The notes beneath the pieces were generated by a model that was not told the DNA's origin, did not search any database, and saw only the letters and a list, made by a program, of their open reading frames with translations. A stretch of 13,624 nucleotides of DNA from EC70 sp018675395. Its GTDB lineage: Bacteria > Verrucomicrobiota > Verrucomicrobiia > Verrucomicrobiales > DEV007. Location of the stretch: assembly GCA_018675395.1 (NCBI GenBank), contig JABGYE010000044.1, positions 1-13,624 of the forward strand. Reading direction: 5' to 3'. Shown here in pieces: positions 1 through 8,500 of this stretch. A program made the translations under genes and the position numbers. Every line of letters begins with the position of its first letter. Position 1 is the stretch's first letter.

Positions 1-432
1 AAAAGTGTGCCTAATTTTGAGAAGCTTTCGATTAGGGAACAGCTTGCGATTCACCGAAAGAAGGAGGCCTGTGCGGATTGTCATCGGGGCATTGATCCGT
101 GGGGCATTGCTCTTGAGGAATATGATGCTATTGGACTCTTTAGGGAAAAGACGGCGCGTCGGAAAAAACGCGTTTCTGCTAAAACTGTCCTGCCGGGAAG
201 CCATGAGATATCAGGCTTGATTGATCTGCAGAAGCATTTACTCAATGGAAGACGTGATCAATTTGCAAATGCATTGGTGTCAAAATTACTGACTTACGCC
301 CTCGGGCGTTCTTTGAGTCTGGAGGACGAACTCTTAATTGATAAACTTAGTGGAGACTTTGCAACAAATGACTATCGCCTACCAAGCTTAATGAAAAACA
401 TTGTCACGAGCCGACCTTTTTTATCGAGATAA
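1..432 (+). CDS. DUF1588/DUF1585 domain cytochrome-like protein, C-terminal fragment
   Basis: This is the last 143 codons of a protein whose start lies before the window; the frame is open from base 1 to the TAA at 430-432. The fragment carries a heme-c type CxxCH motif (C24, C27, H28 of the visible part) inside the sequence CADCHRGIDPWGIALEEYDAIG, which is the end of a DUF1588 domain. The following part (LIDLQKHLLNGRRDQF, then KLLTYALGRSL, then YRLPSLMKNIVTSRPF) is a typical DUF1585 domain and ends normally. Full-length relatives in Planctomycetota and Verrucomicrobiota are large exported proteins with DUF1587, DUF1592, DUF1588 and DUF1585 domains, often with an N-terminal cytochrome domain. 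They are commonly encoded directly before a DUF1552 gene, as here. The biochemical role of the pair is not established; heme attachment and a redox role are inferred from the motif. Confidence 0.88.
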   Translation, partial: KSVPNFEKLSIREQLAIHRKKEACADCHRGIDPWGIALEEYDAIGLFREKTARRKKRVSAKTVLPGSHEISGLIDLQKHLLNGRRDQFANALVSKLLTYALGRSLSLEDELLIDKLSGDFATNDYRLPSLMKNIVTSRPFLSR

Positions 433-499
433 GAGATATATTAATGTATTCTCCAATGGCAGTGACGAACTTTACGATATGAGGGAAAAGGCATTTCAG

Positions 500-1819
500 A
501 TGAATCGCAGAACTATGCTTAAGGCAGCAGGCATTTCGCTTGCCGTGCCATGGATGGAATCCTTGATGGGAACAGAAATTAAATCCCCGCCGAAGAGATT
601 CTGTTCCATCTATTTTCCATATGGGGTGAGTTTACCAAAACAGGACGGGGAGTTTGGTCAGTGGAATTGGTTTCCTAAAGGTTCAGGAAAGAATTTTACT
701 TTCAATAAATCACTTGAGGTATTGGAACCTTTTCGGGATCAGATTACGATCTTAGGCGGGCTTTCCCACCCTAAAGTGCGTCGTATTGGAGGGCATGACA
801 GTGGAGACACTTTTCTTACTGGTGAAGAATTAAGCTTGTCTGCTACCGGACTTAAAAATTCAATCTCTCTGGATCAGTTCATGGCGCGCACGCACAAGCT
901 TGGTGCAGACACTCGTTTCACCAGCTTAGTGCTTTCCTCGGACGGTGGTGTGGGTATGCCCACTAGGGCTAATACGCTTTCTTACTCCCGTACGGGGCAG
1001 CCTATTCCTTCATTTAATCGGCCGGCTATCGTTTTTGAGCGCCTGTTTGGGTTGAAAGGTGATTCCATTGAGGCGCAGAGAAAGGGCCTCACCCGTACTG
1101 GAAGTCACCTTGACCTACTACTTGACGAGGCCAAGGAAATGCACCGCAAACTGGGTAAGGCGGATCAAGGTAAGCTTGACCAGTATCTGACTTCAGTTCG
1201 CGAGATTGAGCTGGACGTTGAGCGTTCTACTCAATGGCTAAATGTGCCCCGGCCCAAAGTGAATGCCGAAGGGCTCAGCCTAGATGCGGACAGCGAAACG
1301 CCAGACAAGCTCATTCACACGATGCTCGATTTGATTGCCCTGGCTTTCCAGACTGATTCGACTCGCTTTGTTACTTACCAGCTAGCAAGTATGCACGGAG
1401 CAATCTCCATAGCGAACAAGTTTCCAAAACTCCTTGGCTTTAATAAAGATGCTCATGGATTAGCTCATGGTGCTGGTAAAGGAAAGGGTGCTGAAAATAG
1501 AGGAAAATGGGACCGTTACCAGGCAGAATGCTTGGCTTATTTACTGAAAAAATTGAGTAAGATGGAAGAAGGTCATGGTTCTGTTCTGGACAATACCTGC
1601 ATTTTTTATGGCAGTAGCAACAGCAAGACGCACAACAACACAAATTATCCACTGATCCTAGCTGGAGGGAAGGAGATGGGATACAAGCATGGAAAATATC
1701 AAGTCTTCGATAAAGATGTTCCTCTTGCTAATCTCTTTGTTACTATGCAGAAAAGAATGGGGCTCAAGGCTGATTCTTTTGCTGATAGTTCAGGCGATCT
1801 TGATTCGTTCCTTCTGTAA
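500..1819 (+). CDS. DUF1552 family protein, Tat-exported
   Basis: A 439-residue DUF1552 protein of full family length. The N-terminus MNRRTMLKAAGISLAVPWME is a twin-arginine signal (R3, R4) followed by a hydrophobic stretch, so export in folded form is likely. The frame stays open upstream to a TTG at 401 and an ATG at 479. The ATG at 500 is preferred because it places the twin-arginine motif at the very N-terminus and is preceded by a purine-rich GAGGGAAAAGG at 481-491. Family features in the body include an early FPYGV segment, ILGGLSHPKV, HDSGDTFLTG, SLDQFMA and a late IFYGSSNSKTHNN segment followed by LPLILAGG-like sequence. The family resembles DUF1501 and more distantly the alkaline phosphatase superfamily, but no catalytic role is proven. 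The gene follows the DUF1588/DUF1585 gene after 67 bases and precedes an esterase gene after 2 bases, suggesting an operon. Confidence 0.9.
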   Translation: MNRRTMLKAAGISLAVPWMESLMGTEIKSPPKRFCSIYFPYGVSLPKQDGEFGQWNWFPKGSGKNFTFNKSLEVLEPFRDQITILGGLSHPKVRRIGGHDSGDTFLTGEELSLSATGLKNSISLDQFMARTHKLGADTRFTSLVLSSDGGVGMPTRANTLSYSRTGQPIPSFNRPAIVFERLFGLKGDSIEAQRKGLTRTGSHLDLLLDEAKEMHRKLGKADQGKLDQYLTSVREIELDVERSTQWLNVPRPKVNAEGLSLDADSETPDKLIHTMLDLIALAFQTDSTRFVTYQLASMHGAISIANKFPKLLGFNKDAHGLAHGAGKGKGAENRGKWDRYQAECLAYLLKKLSKMEEGHGSVLDNTCIFYGSSNSKTHNNTNYPLILAGGKEMGYKHGKYQVFDKDVPLANLFVTMQKRMGLKADSFADSSGDLDSFLL

Positions 1820-1821
1820 TA

Positions 1822-2883
1822 ATGATGATTGATAATAATAATATGAATGCATTGTCGCTCTTATTTATTTGCACTTTCTTTGCTGCTATCGGGATTGCGA
1901 TTGGTGATGAAAAAATAGAACATTCAAGAAAGAAGGGTAACGGCAGCTTCAAGATAGGTCCTGATTACAAGTTGGATCCTGATCTTAAAGATCAAGGTAA
2001 TACGAAGGGTAAGAATTTCCAGTTCTCAATGCTTTTAAAAGAGAGTAAGATATTTTCTGGTGACGATAAGACTCTAGACTTAAAGAATAAAAAAGTACGA
2101 ACGGAACGTAAAATATTTGTTTACATCCCCAACTCTTATAATGATGGAGACAAGGCTCCTATCATGGTTATGCATGACGGTCCGAGTAGGCTAGACCTTG
2201 TCAGAAATGCGCTTGATAATCTCACCATATCAGAAAATCCTGAACGGAAATTACCGCCCTTCATTGCGATCTCTGTTCAGAACGGTGGCGATGACAGTAA
2301 GGGGAGTCAGAGAGGGCTCGAATATGATACGATGTCAGGACGTCTTGCCCTTTTTGTAGAGAATGAGGTCTTGCCGGCCGTGCTCACTGATGAGGTGATC
2401 AGAAAAGCTTACCCTAACTTAGCTTTTACAAAAGATCCTTGGGGAAGAGCAGTCATGGGATGCAGTTCGGGAGGAGCTGCTGCGTTGACTATGGGATGGT
2501 TTAGACCTGACCTATTCCGTCGACTGGTCACGTATTCAGGGACCTTTGTCGATCAGCAGGATGATGATGCATCGGAAGAAAGTGTCTATCCTTTAGGAGC
2601 ATGGGAATACCATTCCGGTAAGAAGCTTATAGAGAAAAGTGAGAAGAAACCATTGCGAATTTTCACTCATGTTTCAGAAAGTGATAACGGATATAAAGAT
2701 CCAGAGAGTACATACCATAATTGGGTCATGGCAAATGAAAGAACCGCTGCCGCACTTAAAGCCAAGGGGTATGAATACCGGTACCTATTTTCATTAAATT
2801 CTAAGCACTGTGATCGAGGGGTGTTCGGTCATACGCTCGCTGATACCTTGGCCTGGGTATGGAGAGGGTATCAGAAAGAATAG
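1822..2883 (+). CDS. Secreted alpha/beta-hydrolase, PF00756-type putative esterase
   Basis: A 353-residue protein of the Esterase D/enterochelin-esterase-like family. After a hydrophobic N-terminus comes the first strand region RKIFVYIPNSYNDGDKAPIM, then VMHDG, then the nucleophile elbow G-C-S-S-G (S215 is the expected nucleophile). Late in the protein are a HNW segment and the C-terminal KHCDRGVFGH, where H329 or H337 is the likely catalytic histidine, followed by LADTLAWVWRGY typical of this family. Substrate cannot be read from sequence. The start is uncertain: ATG at 1822, 1825 and 1843 are all in frame and none has a good ribosome site. Starting at 1843 gives a compact signal peptide (MNALSLLFICTFFAAIGIAIG), although it lacks the usual positive charges. 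The gene begins 2 bases after the DUF1552 stop, so it is probably translated from the same transcript. Confidence 0.85.
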   Translation: MMIDNNNMNALSLLFICTFFAAIGIAIGDEKIEHSRKKGNGSFKIGPDYKLDPDLKDQGNTKGKNFQFSMLLKESKIFSGDDKTLDLKNKKVRTERKIFVYIPNSYNDGDKAPIMVMHDGPSRLDLVRNALDNLTISENPERKLPPFIAISVQNGGDDSKGSQRGLEYDTMSGRLALFVENEVLPAVLTDEVIRKAYPNLAFTKDPWGRAVMGCSSGGAAALTMGWFRPDLFRRLVTYSGTFVDQQDDDASEESVYPLGAWEYHSGKKLIEKSEKKPLRIFTHVSESDNGYKDPESTYHNWVMANERTAAALKAKGYEYRYLFSLNSKHCDRGVFGHTLADTLAWVWRGYQKE

Positions 2884-2939
2884 GATCAGGGTTTTATTTT
2901 TAATTTGTTAGCCAGCTTCTAGATGATAAGTTGTATCAA

Positions 2940-3491
2940 ATGAGAGCTTTATTAATGACTTCAATATGTAGTGTTTTAATTTTAGGTTGCGGGAATCAAG
3001 GTTCGGTAAATACGAGTGGAGGAGGTGAAGCAGGTCAGAATTCTGGGAACGAAGAAAAACCAGACCTGACGGGTTTAGACTATGAAGTTCAGGCAGATTT
3101 GGTGGTCATTACTAAAGGCAAAGGAGCCGGTCAGGTAATTATTCCAGGAGAAATAGAAGGAGCTAAAGTTTCTGAAATTAGCAATAATGCTTTTTTCCGT
3201 AACATACAAATGACCAGCGTTACTATTCCTGACACAGTCACTTCCATCGGAAATAATGCCTTCGGAGGGTGCATAGGATTAACCGCGGTTACTATACCGG
3301 CGAGTGTTACAAGTGTTGGATCTTCTGCTTTTAGTGGTTGTCTTAATCTCAAGGAAGTGAAATTCCTTGGAGATGCTCCGCTGGAAACTAAATATATGTT
3401 CAAGGATGCCCCTGTAACTATTTACTATGATCCGAGCAAGAGTGGGTGGAATAAACCTTTTGCAGGAAAGGTGCTAAATCCTATAGAATAA
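2940..3491 (+). CDS. BspA-type leucine-rich-repeat lipoprotein
   Basis: A 183-residue probable lipoprotein. From the ATG at 2940 the N-terminus is a short hydrophobic signal ending in the lipobox L-I-L-G-C, with the lipidated cysteine at C17; the in-frame TTG at 2931 would only add three residues. A Gly/Ser/Asn/Glu-rich linker follows, then LRR_5 (BspA/TpLRR) repeats recognisable as ISNNAFFRN, VTIPDTVTSIGNNAFGGC and VTIPASVTSVGSSAFSGC, each about 23 residues apart. The tail TIYYDPSKSGWNKPFAGK is the common end of such repeat units. Proteins of this kind sit on the cell surface and bind other proteins or matrices, but no ligand is suggested here. Only about three repeats are present, making it a small member. 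It lies 56 bases after the esterase and 56 bases before the CAP-domain gene; co-transcription is possible but not shown. Confidence 0.85.
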   Translation: MRALLMTSICSVLILGCGNQGSVNTSGGGEAGQNSGNEEKPDLTGLDYEVQADLVVITKGKGAGQVIIPGEIEGAKVSEISNNAFFRNIQMTSVTIPDTVTSIGNNAFGGCIGLTAVTIPASVTSVGSSAFSGCLNLKEVKFLGDAPLETKYMFKDAPVTIYYDPSKSGWNKPFAGKVLNPIE

Positions 3492-3547
3492 ATTGACTAA
3501 AAACTAAGATAATTGTTTTTATGATCTATTAATTTAGATTTTTGGAA

Positions 3548-5125
3548 ATGCAGATTCATTGCCCCATTTGTTCGACTTCGATTGATGTTTCTGAAGATCA
3601 TGCAGGACACAAGGGGCGCTGTGTAAATTGCAGCACGAAATTTATTATACCTGATGAACCTGAGGGGAATATAGAGATTCTTGAGAGGGGAGAAACTGTC
3701 CAGGCGCAATCAGAAGAGAGTTCAGCAGAATCGATGGAGCAAGGTGAGGGTGAGTCTCGTGCTCCAGCTTTGAATGTTCCGGCCCTGAATGTTCCAGCTT
3801 CTAGGTCATATACTGCAGTGAGACCTCAATTTCATAAGAAATCAGGATCACCAATGGGATTTATTTTTATAGTAGTGTTGGTTGTTGCGGCAGGTGCTGG
3901 TGGTTATTTTTATTTGTCAGGCAAAAAAATTACGATTGCAGACGCTAATGGTAATGGCGAAAAAGTAGAGAAAAAGGCTACCGAAAAGATTATTAAAGAT
4001 CCCATAAACGCACCTAACAAGGAGAGTGGAAATTCTGAGGAGGTTAACGCGCCGGAAGTGAGTGAAAGTGCAGTACCTTTTAAAGTTCCGTTATCGGAAG
4101 ACGAAGTTTTTGAGTTTACAGATGAAGCGAGGGACCGTTCATTGGAATTTCTCGCATCTAATGATCAGGAAAAGCGGGAGAGTGTATATACTGCTTTTCG
4201 GGCATTAGGTGACAATTATAAGGAAACTTACGAGGGTCTATTAAGACAAATTAGGAACAAGCATTTAATTACTCTTAACGATAAGTCTTCAGCTATTAAA
4301 AAAAGCAAAGTGGTTCCTGATGATATTAAAAATGCATATCAGGGCTGGAAGGATGTCTCGACTGCTGGGCTCAAGTTAGTAATGACAAAGTGGAGGGAGA
4401 CTGAACCCGAGGAGTACAAAGCGAAATATTTGGAGATGGATAAAATCGTCCAAAATGCAGAAGGTCTTTACTTGGAAATGGTCAAAGCTATGGAGGTTCC
4501 GCAGGGGAGTGAAGACGAATCGTTTCAGGAGTTGGTTGATCTTATCTCAGAGTTGGATTATGAGATTTCATGGTCCTTGGGAGAGGATGATTTCTCTGCA
4601 TCTGAAATGAGTGATCTTCTCAATGAAGCCAAGAGTCTGGCGGGAGAAAAGGACCTTGTGGATTCTCTTTCAGGTGAACTGGGGGAGATGCAATCCGTTT
4701 ACTTATCTAATGTTAAAATTGAGGCTCATAATGCTCAGTTAAATTGGGGGACTTCAGCCTATAAAAAGTTAGTTCAGCAGATTAACATCAGACGCGTTTC
4801 TCTTGGGTTAGGTGCATTGCGTCTTGATCAGACTCTAACCGTAGCTTCTGAAGTGCATTCTGGTGATATGCATTTCCAAAACTATTATTCTCATAGAAGT
4901 GCCGATGGAACTACTTATCTTGAGCGAGCAAAGAGTGCAGGGTTTAATGGAAAATCTACGGGAGAATGTCTTTTCAGGTCGAGTGCGGATCCTGACGCTG
5001 CTTATAAGTCATGGTGGTACAATGATTCCCAAAGGTCGATCATGTTTTCGGCGATCTCTAATGCAGTGGGAGTAGGTAATGCTCAGAATTACTGGACTCT
5101 AAATACCGGAGAAATCAGCCAATAG
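3548..5125 (+). CDS. Zinc-ribbon, single-pass membrane protein with C-terminal CAP (SCP/YkwD-like) domain
   Basis: A 525-residue membrane-anchored protein. The N-terminus has a zinc ribbon, C5-x2-C8 and C25-x2-C28, of the MJ0042/FHA-associated kind. An acidic linker with a PALNV duplication follows, then one membrane span around residues 103-124 (MGFIFIVVLVVAAGAGGYFY). A long charged, mostly helical middle (about 180-400) has no recognised domain. Residues about 404-525 form a CAP domain: LVQQINIRRVSLGLGALRLD, then ASEVHSGDMHFQNYYSHRSADG, then GEC and VGVG. H437 and E473 match conserved CAP cavity positions; the usual GEN is GEC, and the expected histidine of the SPGHR motif seems to be Q (DSQRS). 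The topology implied is zinc ribbon inside, CAP domain outside. The ATG at 3548 was chosen over the in-frame TTG at 3542. The gene converges with the NTF2-like gene 19 bases away. Function is unknown; CAP domains bind lipids or act in wall and matrix contexts. Confidence 0.85.
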   Translation: MQIHCPICSTSIDVSEDHAGHKGRCVNCSTKFIIPDEPEGNIEILERGETVQAQSEESSAESMEQGEGESRAPALNVPALNVPASRSYTAVRPQFHKKSGSPMGFIFIVVLVVAAGAGGYFYLSGKKITIADANGNGEKVEKKATEKIIKDPINAPNKESGNSEEVNAPEVSESAVPFKVPLSEDEVFEFTDEARDRSLEFLASNDQEKRESVYTAFRALGDNYKETYEGLLRQIRNKHLITLNDKSSAIKKSKVVPDDIKNAYQGWKDVSTAGLKLVMTKWRETEPEEYKAKYLEMDKIVQNAEGLYLEMVKAMEVPQGSEDESFQELVDLISELDYEISWSLGEDDFSASEMSDLLNEAKSLAGEKDLVDSLSGELGEMQSVYLSNVKIEAHNAQLNWGTSAYKKLVQQINIRRVSLGLGALRLDQTLTVASEVHSGDMHFQNYYSHRSADGTTYLERAKSAGFNGKSTGECLFRSSADPDAAYKSWWYNDSQRSIMFSAISNAVGVGNAQNYWTLNTGEISQ

Positions 5126-5144
5126 TTATAGTCTTTCTTTGAGT

Positions 5145-5513
5145 CTATGGCCTTTGGGATGAATGGTGATGAAGAATTGGACTATTGAGATTAGTATCAA
5201 TAACAAATGTGAATCTGGCGTCACATTTTATTTCTTTAGCATCCTCTTCGAAGTGGAAAGTGTACATGCCAGAAAGGATTGATATTCCTCCTTCAATTGT
5301 TTGTTCATTAATAGATTCTTTACTGATGCTGACTCCGGCACCTGGACGCGAATGTAAATTAATAAAGTAATCACGTATTGAATCGTGAGAATTGATTGGG
5401 AAGGGGGAGAAAGTTGAAACTAAAACAGCCCTTTCTGAGTAAAGTGAGGTCACATCTTCAGTCCTTCCTTCATTTATTGCCTCTACCCATTGATTAAGAA
5501 TACTGATTGCCAT
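5145..5513 (-). CDS. NTF2-like protein, SnoaL/CaMKII-association-domain type
   Basis: A 122-residue single-domain protein of the NTF2-like superfamily. The first helix (ILNQWVEAINEGRTEDVTSLYS) and the following AVLVSTFSPFP strand match the usual cone-shaped fold, then DSIRDYFINL gives the next helix. The end, FTFVIDTNLNSPILHHHSSQRP, resembles the C-terminus of calcium/calmodulin-dependent kinase II association-domain-like bacterial proteins, which often close with a HHHSS-P motif. There is no signal peptide, so it is probably cytoplasmic. Members of this superfamily are small-molecule binding proteins or enzymes (isomerases, cyclases) or dimerisation modules; no specific activity can be assigned. 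The start at 5513 is 21 bases after the stop of the CotH gene on the same strand, so it is likely the second gene of a two-gene transcript. Confidence 0.75.
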   Translation of the reverse strand: MAISILNQWVEAINEGRTEDVTSLYSERAVLVSTFSPFPINSHDSIRDYFINLHSRPGAGVSISKESINEQTIEGGISILSGMYTFHFEEDAKEIKCDARFTFVIDTNLNSPILHHHSSQRP

Positions 5514-5534
5514 TTGTTTGAATGAATAGGGGAA

Positions 5535-8500
5535 TTAGTAATTTATCTTTAGGCGTAAATAACGCACCGAATTTTCATCGGTGATAGGGGTTTTTAATCG
5601 GAAAGTGTGAATTGGAGTCCCGTCCATATCGAGTGATTCCCCTTCAAAATGCATGCTTTCATCATTTTCTGAATTTTGCCACGATTTCATATCTATTGAG
5701 GTTTCAATGCTATAGGAAATGTTAGTTGCCTTGGGATTTTTTCTAAAATTAAAGTTCAAGTAATCTTGTCCTTCAATATTAATAATTTGGATTTTAGGAA
5801 AGTGATTTGAGGATGGAATAAAGTCTGAGAGTCCAAGCGCATATTCCATAATTGCATTGGTTCCATCTTCATCAGCGTCAGCTGTTGGATTGCCAAAGAA
5901 ATTTATGGCATTTGCATTTGTAGGGTTTCCTCCTCCAGTCATGCTCGATGACCAGTTAGTCGCGTCACTAGTGTTAGGAAGGGTATTTGGTTCTTTAAGA
6001 AAAAGAGAAGGGCCGCTGCCGTCGGATAGTTTTGGCCAAGGTTCTTTGTCATTGTATCTAAATGAATCAATGATCGCTCCATCTTTGTTCACTAGAGTTA
6101 TCCATTCTCCTGCATTGTCTAATCGGTTAGAGTAGTCTCCTGCAATTTTTATTCCTGGGTATCGAGCTTCGAATGCTAGGCGATTAGCGACTATGACGAG
6201 TCTTTGATTGGCTTTGATGATAGTAGTTGGTTCGAATTCAAATTCGACTCCTTCCAATCGATTGTTTGTAGGGGTTTGGACGAAGGCGCACCCTCCAAGA
6301 TTAATCGAATCATTACTGACATTCATGATCTCAATGAATTCAAAATCGTCCTGATCAAAGTCTGGATTAATATTGAGTTCGAATCCAGTAGGTGCTGATG
6401 GGTGATAGTGAATTTCACTAATAACTATATTTTGATTTGTGGGAGGATTCCCTGTAGTGAAGAACGCTGAATTTAGAGCGCTCCATTCGCCAGTCCTGCT
6501 ATTATAGGATCGTGACTTGATCCATGTTGGAGACTTGATGGGTTCGGGAATGGTAATGTATACAGTGTCTTCATTTTGACCTTTATTTGAAACTAAGGAA
6601 GCGCTCAGTAACATGTCGCTTGATCCTTTGAGGTCGTTCAGTCCGTGAATGGCAAGTAAGTTAGCTCCTTTGTTAAGCGCGAAGGAGCCTTTAGGAATCG
6701 TGAAGGACTGCAATTTTTTAGCAAGGCTATCTTTGTGCCCTGCTGTTGCCTTTGAATCGAATGGGAGAGGTGAACCAGCGTTTCCAGGTGCATTCTTGCG
6801 AATAATTTCTTGGCCGTTGAGGTATGCGACGAATCCATCATCGTATCGGACCTTTAGAGTAAGAGTATTGTGTTGTGATGGGTCCTCAATTTGGAAATTT
6901 ATTCGCATGAAAACCGTTTCTATTTCACTTGGAGTGACCTCGTCTCTAAAATTAAATACAGGGTCGATGAATTCATTGTAACCGGTGCCCTTGTCATAGC
7001 CTGCTCCCATTTGTCCTTTTGGCCATGATGAGTCATCGAATTCATTTAAGAACCAGGCGTTATCTATTTCGGGACCATTTGGCATTATGGCTCTTTTGGA
7101 GGCGTTTTCAGGCGCTAGTACCGTTTCATTAATGAGGAGAGATTTGGATCTTAGTGATGGGGAACCTCCAAGTTGGCGAGGGTCAAGTTCATCTATCCAA
7201 TCTTCAGGGTCTGAGTCCTTTTCCCCTATCACGTAATAGAGGTGGGTTGCTTCGATTGGAGCCCATACCCCAATAGTGGAATTCATGGCTATTTGACCAC
7301 CGTGTTGGACATATTGAGGAGCTGCTATTTTTGGATAGAGTTGTCCCTGACGCAGATGGTTAAGAAAAATATCTCTTCGGCCTTGAATTTCATTTTCTAA
7401 TCTTTTTACTGCATTTCCCCAGTCCTCCTTATCGTATGGATCGCCTCGTGCCGAATCACCCCATCTGGCAGATTCAGCGATGATGGCTTTCGAAACTGTT
7501 TCCTTACGGTGCTGGAGTTTGGCTAGGACTTGTGATGTTGTCAGAGGGCCATCATTAAATAGATATTGATGTGCTCTGTCTGCGAAACGGAGGCGGAATT
7601 CAGGTGAGCTCTCTTCAATGTAATAACGGATATATGCCGGATTGCTTTTATTGTAAGATCGACCAGCGCCACGGTCACGATTAATGGTGTCTCGAGTAGC
7701 TCCGTATGCACCTAGAGAATGCTCGCCGTCGTGCACAAAGAACTGGAAACCTAAATCATTGCTGACACGATTACGTATTCCATACCAATTATTGTTACCT
7801 GGAGGAGCGTCGGTGTTTCCGGTGTATCCGATAATCATGGAATAATCGATAAGGTTGTTGACGTCTAAGTAGATAGGTATTTCTGGATTTCTTGTCCCAT
7901 CGGGATCGAGACCTTGCATTTCCATGAAGCGATCAATACTGGGTCCTCTGCTCAGGTCTTGAGCCATGGTCCACAAAGTGTGCCAGGCGCTGCCATCTGA
8001 TATGCTGCCATCTGTTGCCTCAGTATTATATCCTCCGCTGCTGCCAGCTGACTTAATTGTGTCATAATCTTTTTCATTGCCGCCGAAATAACTTTCTCCG
8101 AAATTTGCCTCTGCCCTTTCATGTGTCATATAAAGGCCCCAGTAAATTCCGTTCAGATACAGATGGTGGTACCGTGACTTCGTATAAGGTTGACCAGTCG
8201 CGCCTTGGAGGTCCCGCCCCAGAAGCTCGCGAAGATATGTATTATTTGCGCCTGAGCCTCCGAAGGCCCATGAATAATTTTGTGAAGTTCTTAGATCTAA
8301 TTTACTGAAAGTGTCCACTCCTTCGCTCTCAAAGAGTGGGTATTTGAGCACTCCTTCATATTCATCTCTGAAAAATAGCCTGAAAGAATGCTTTGGGTTT
8401 GAAGATGTTCTGCTGAAGCCTCCGCGGATCCTGAGGCCACAATTAATCTGCATGTCTGATTTTATTTTTTTAGAATCAATTATTTCAAAAGAAGCGGATC

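Noticed and set aside
401..499. TTG-initiated extension of the DUF1552 gene overlapping the end of the upstream gene
   Set aside because: It would place 33 unrelated residues before the twin-arginine signal; the ATG at 500 fits the family and has a ribosome site.
2884..2939. T-rich stretch after the esterase gene as a terminator
   Set aside because: The T-rich run TTTTATTTTTAATTT has no stable hairpin before it.
3765..3800. Fifteen-base duplication in the CAP-protein gene (PALNV twice)
   Set aside because: A small in-frame duplication in a low-complexity linker; no sign of mobile element or functional role.
5126..5144. Terminator between the convergent CAP and NTF2-like genes
   Set aside because: No inverted repeat of useful length is present in the 19-base gap or its close surroundings.
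6649..6981. Open frames on the + strand inside the CotH gene, such as this 110-codon one
   Set aside because: They lie opposite conserved domains of a long intact gene, have no recognisable protein features and no start signals.
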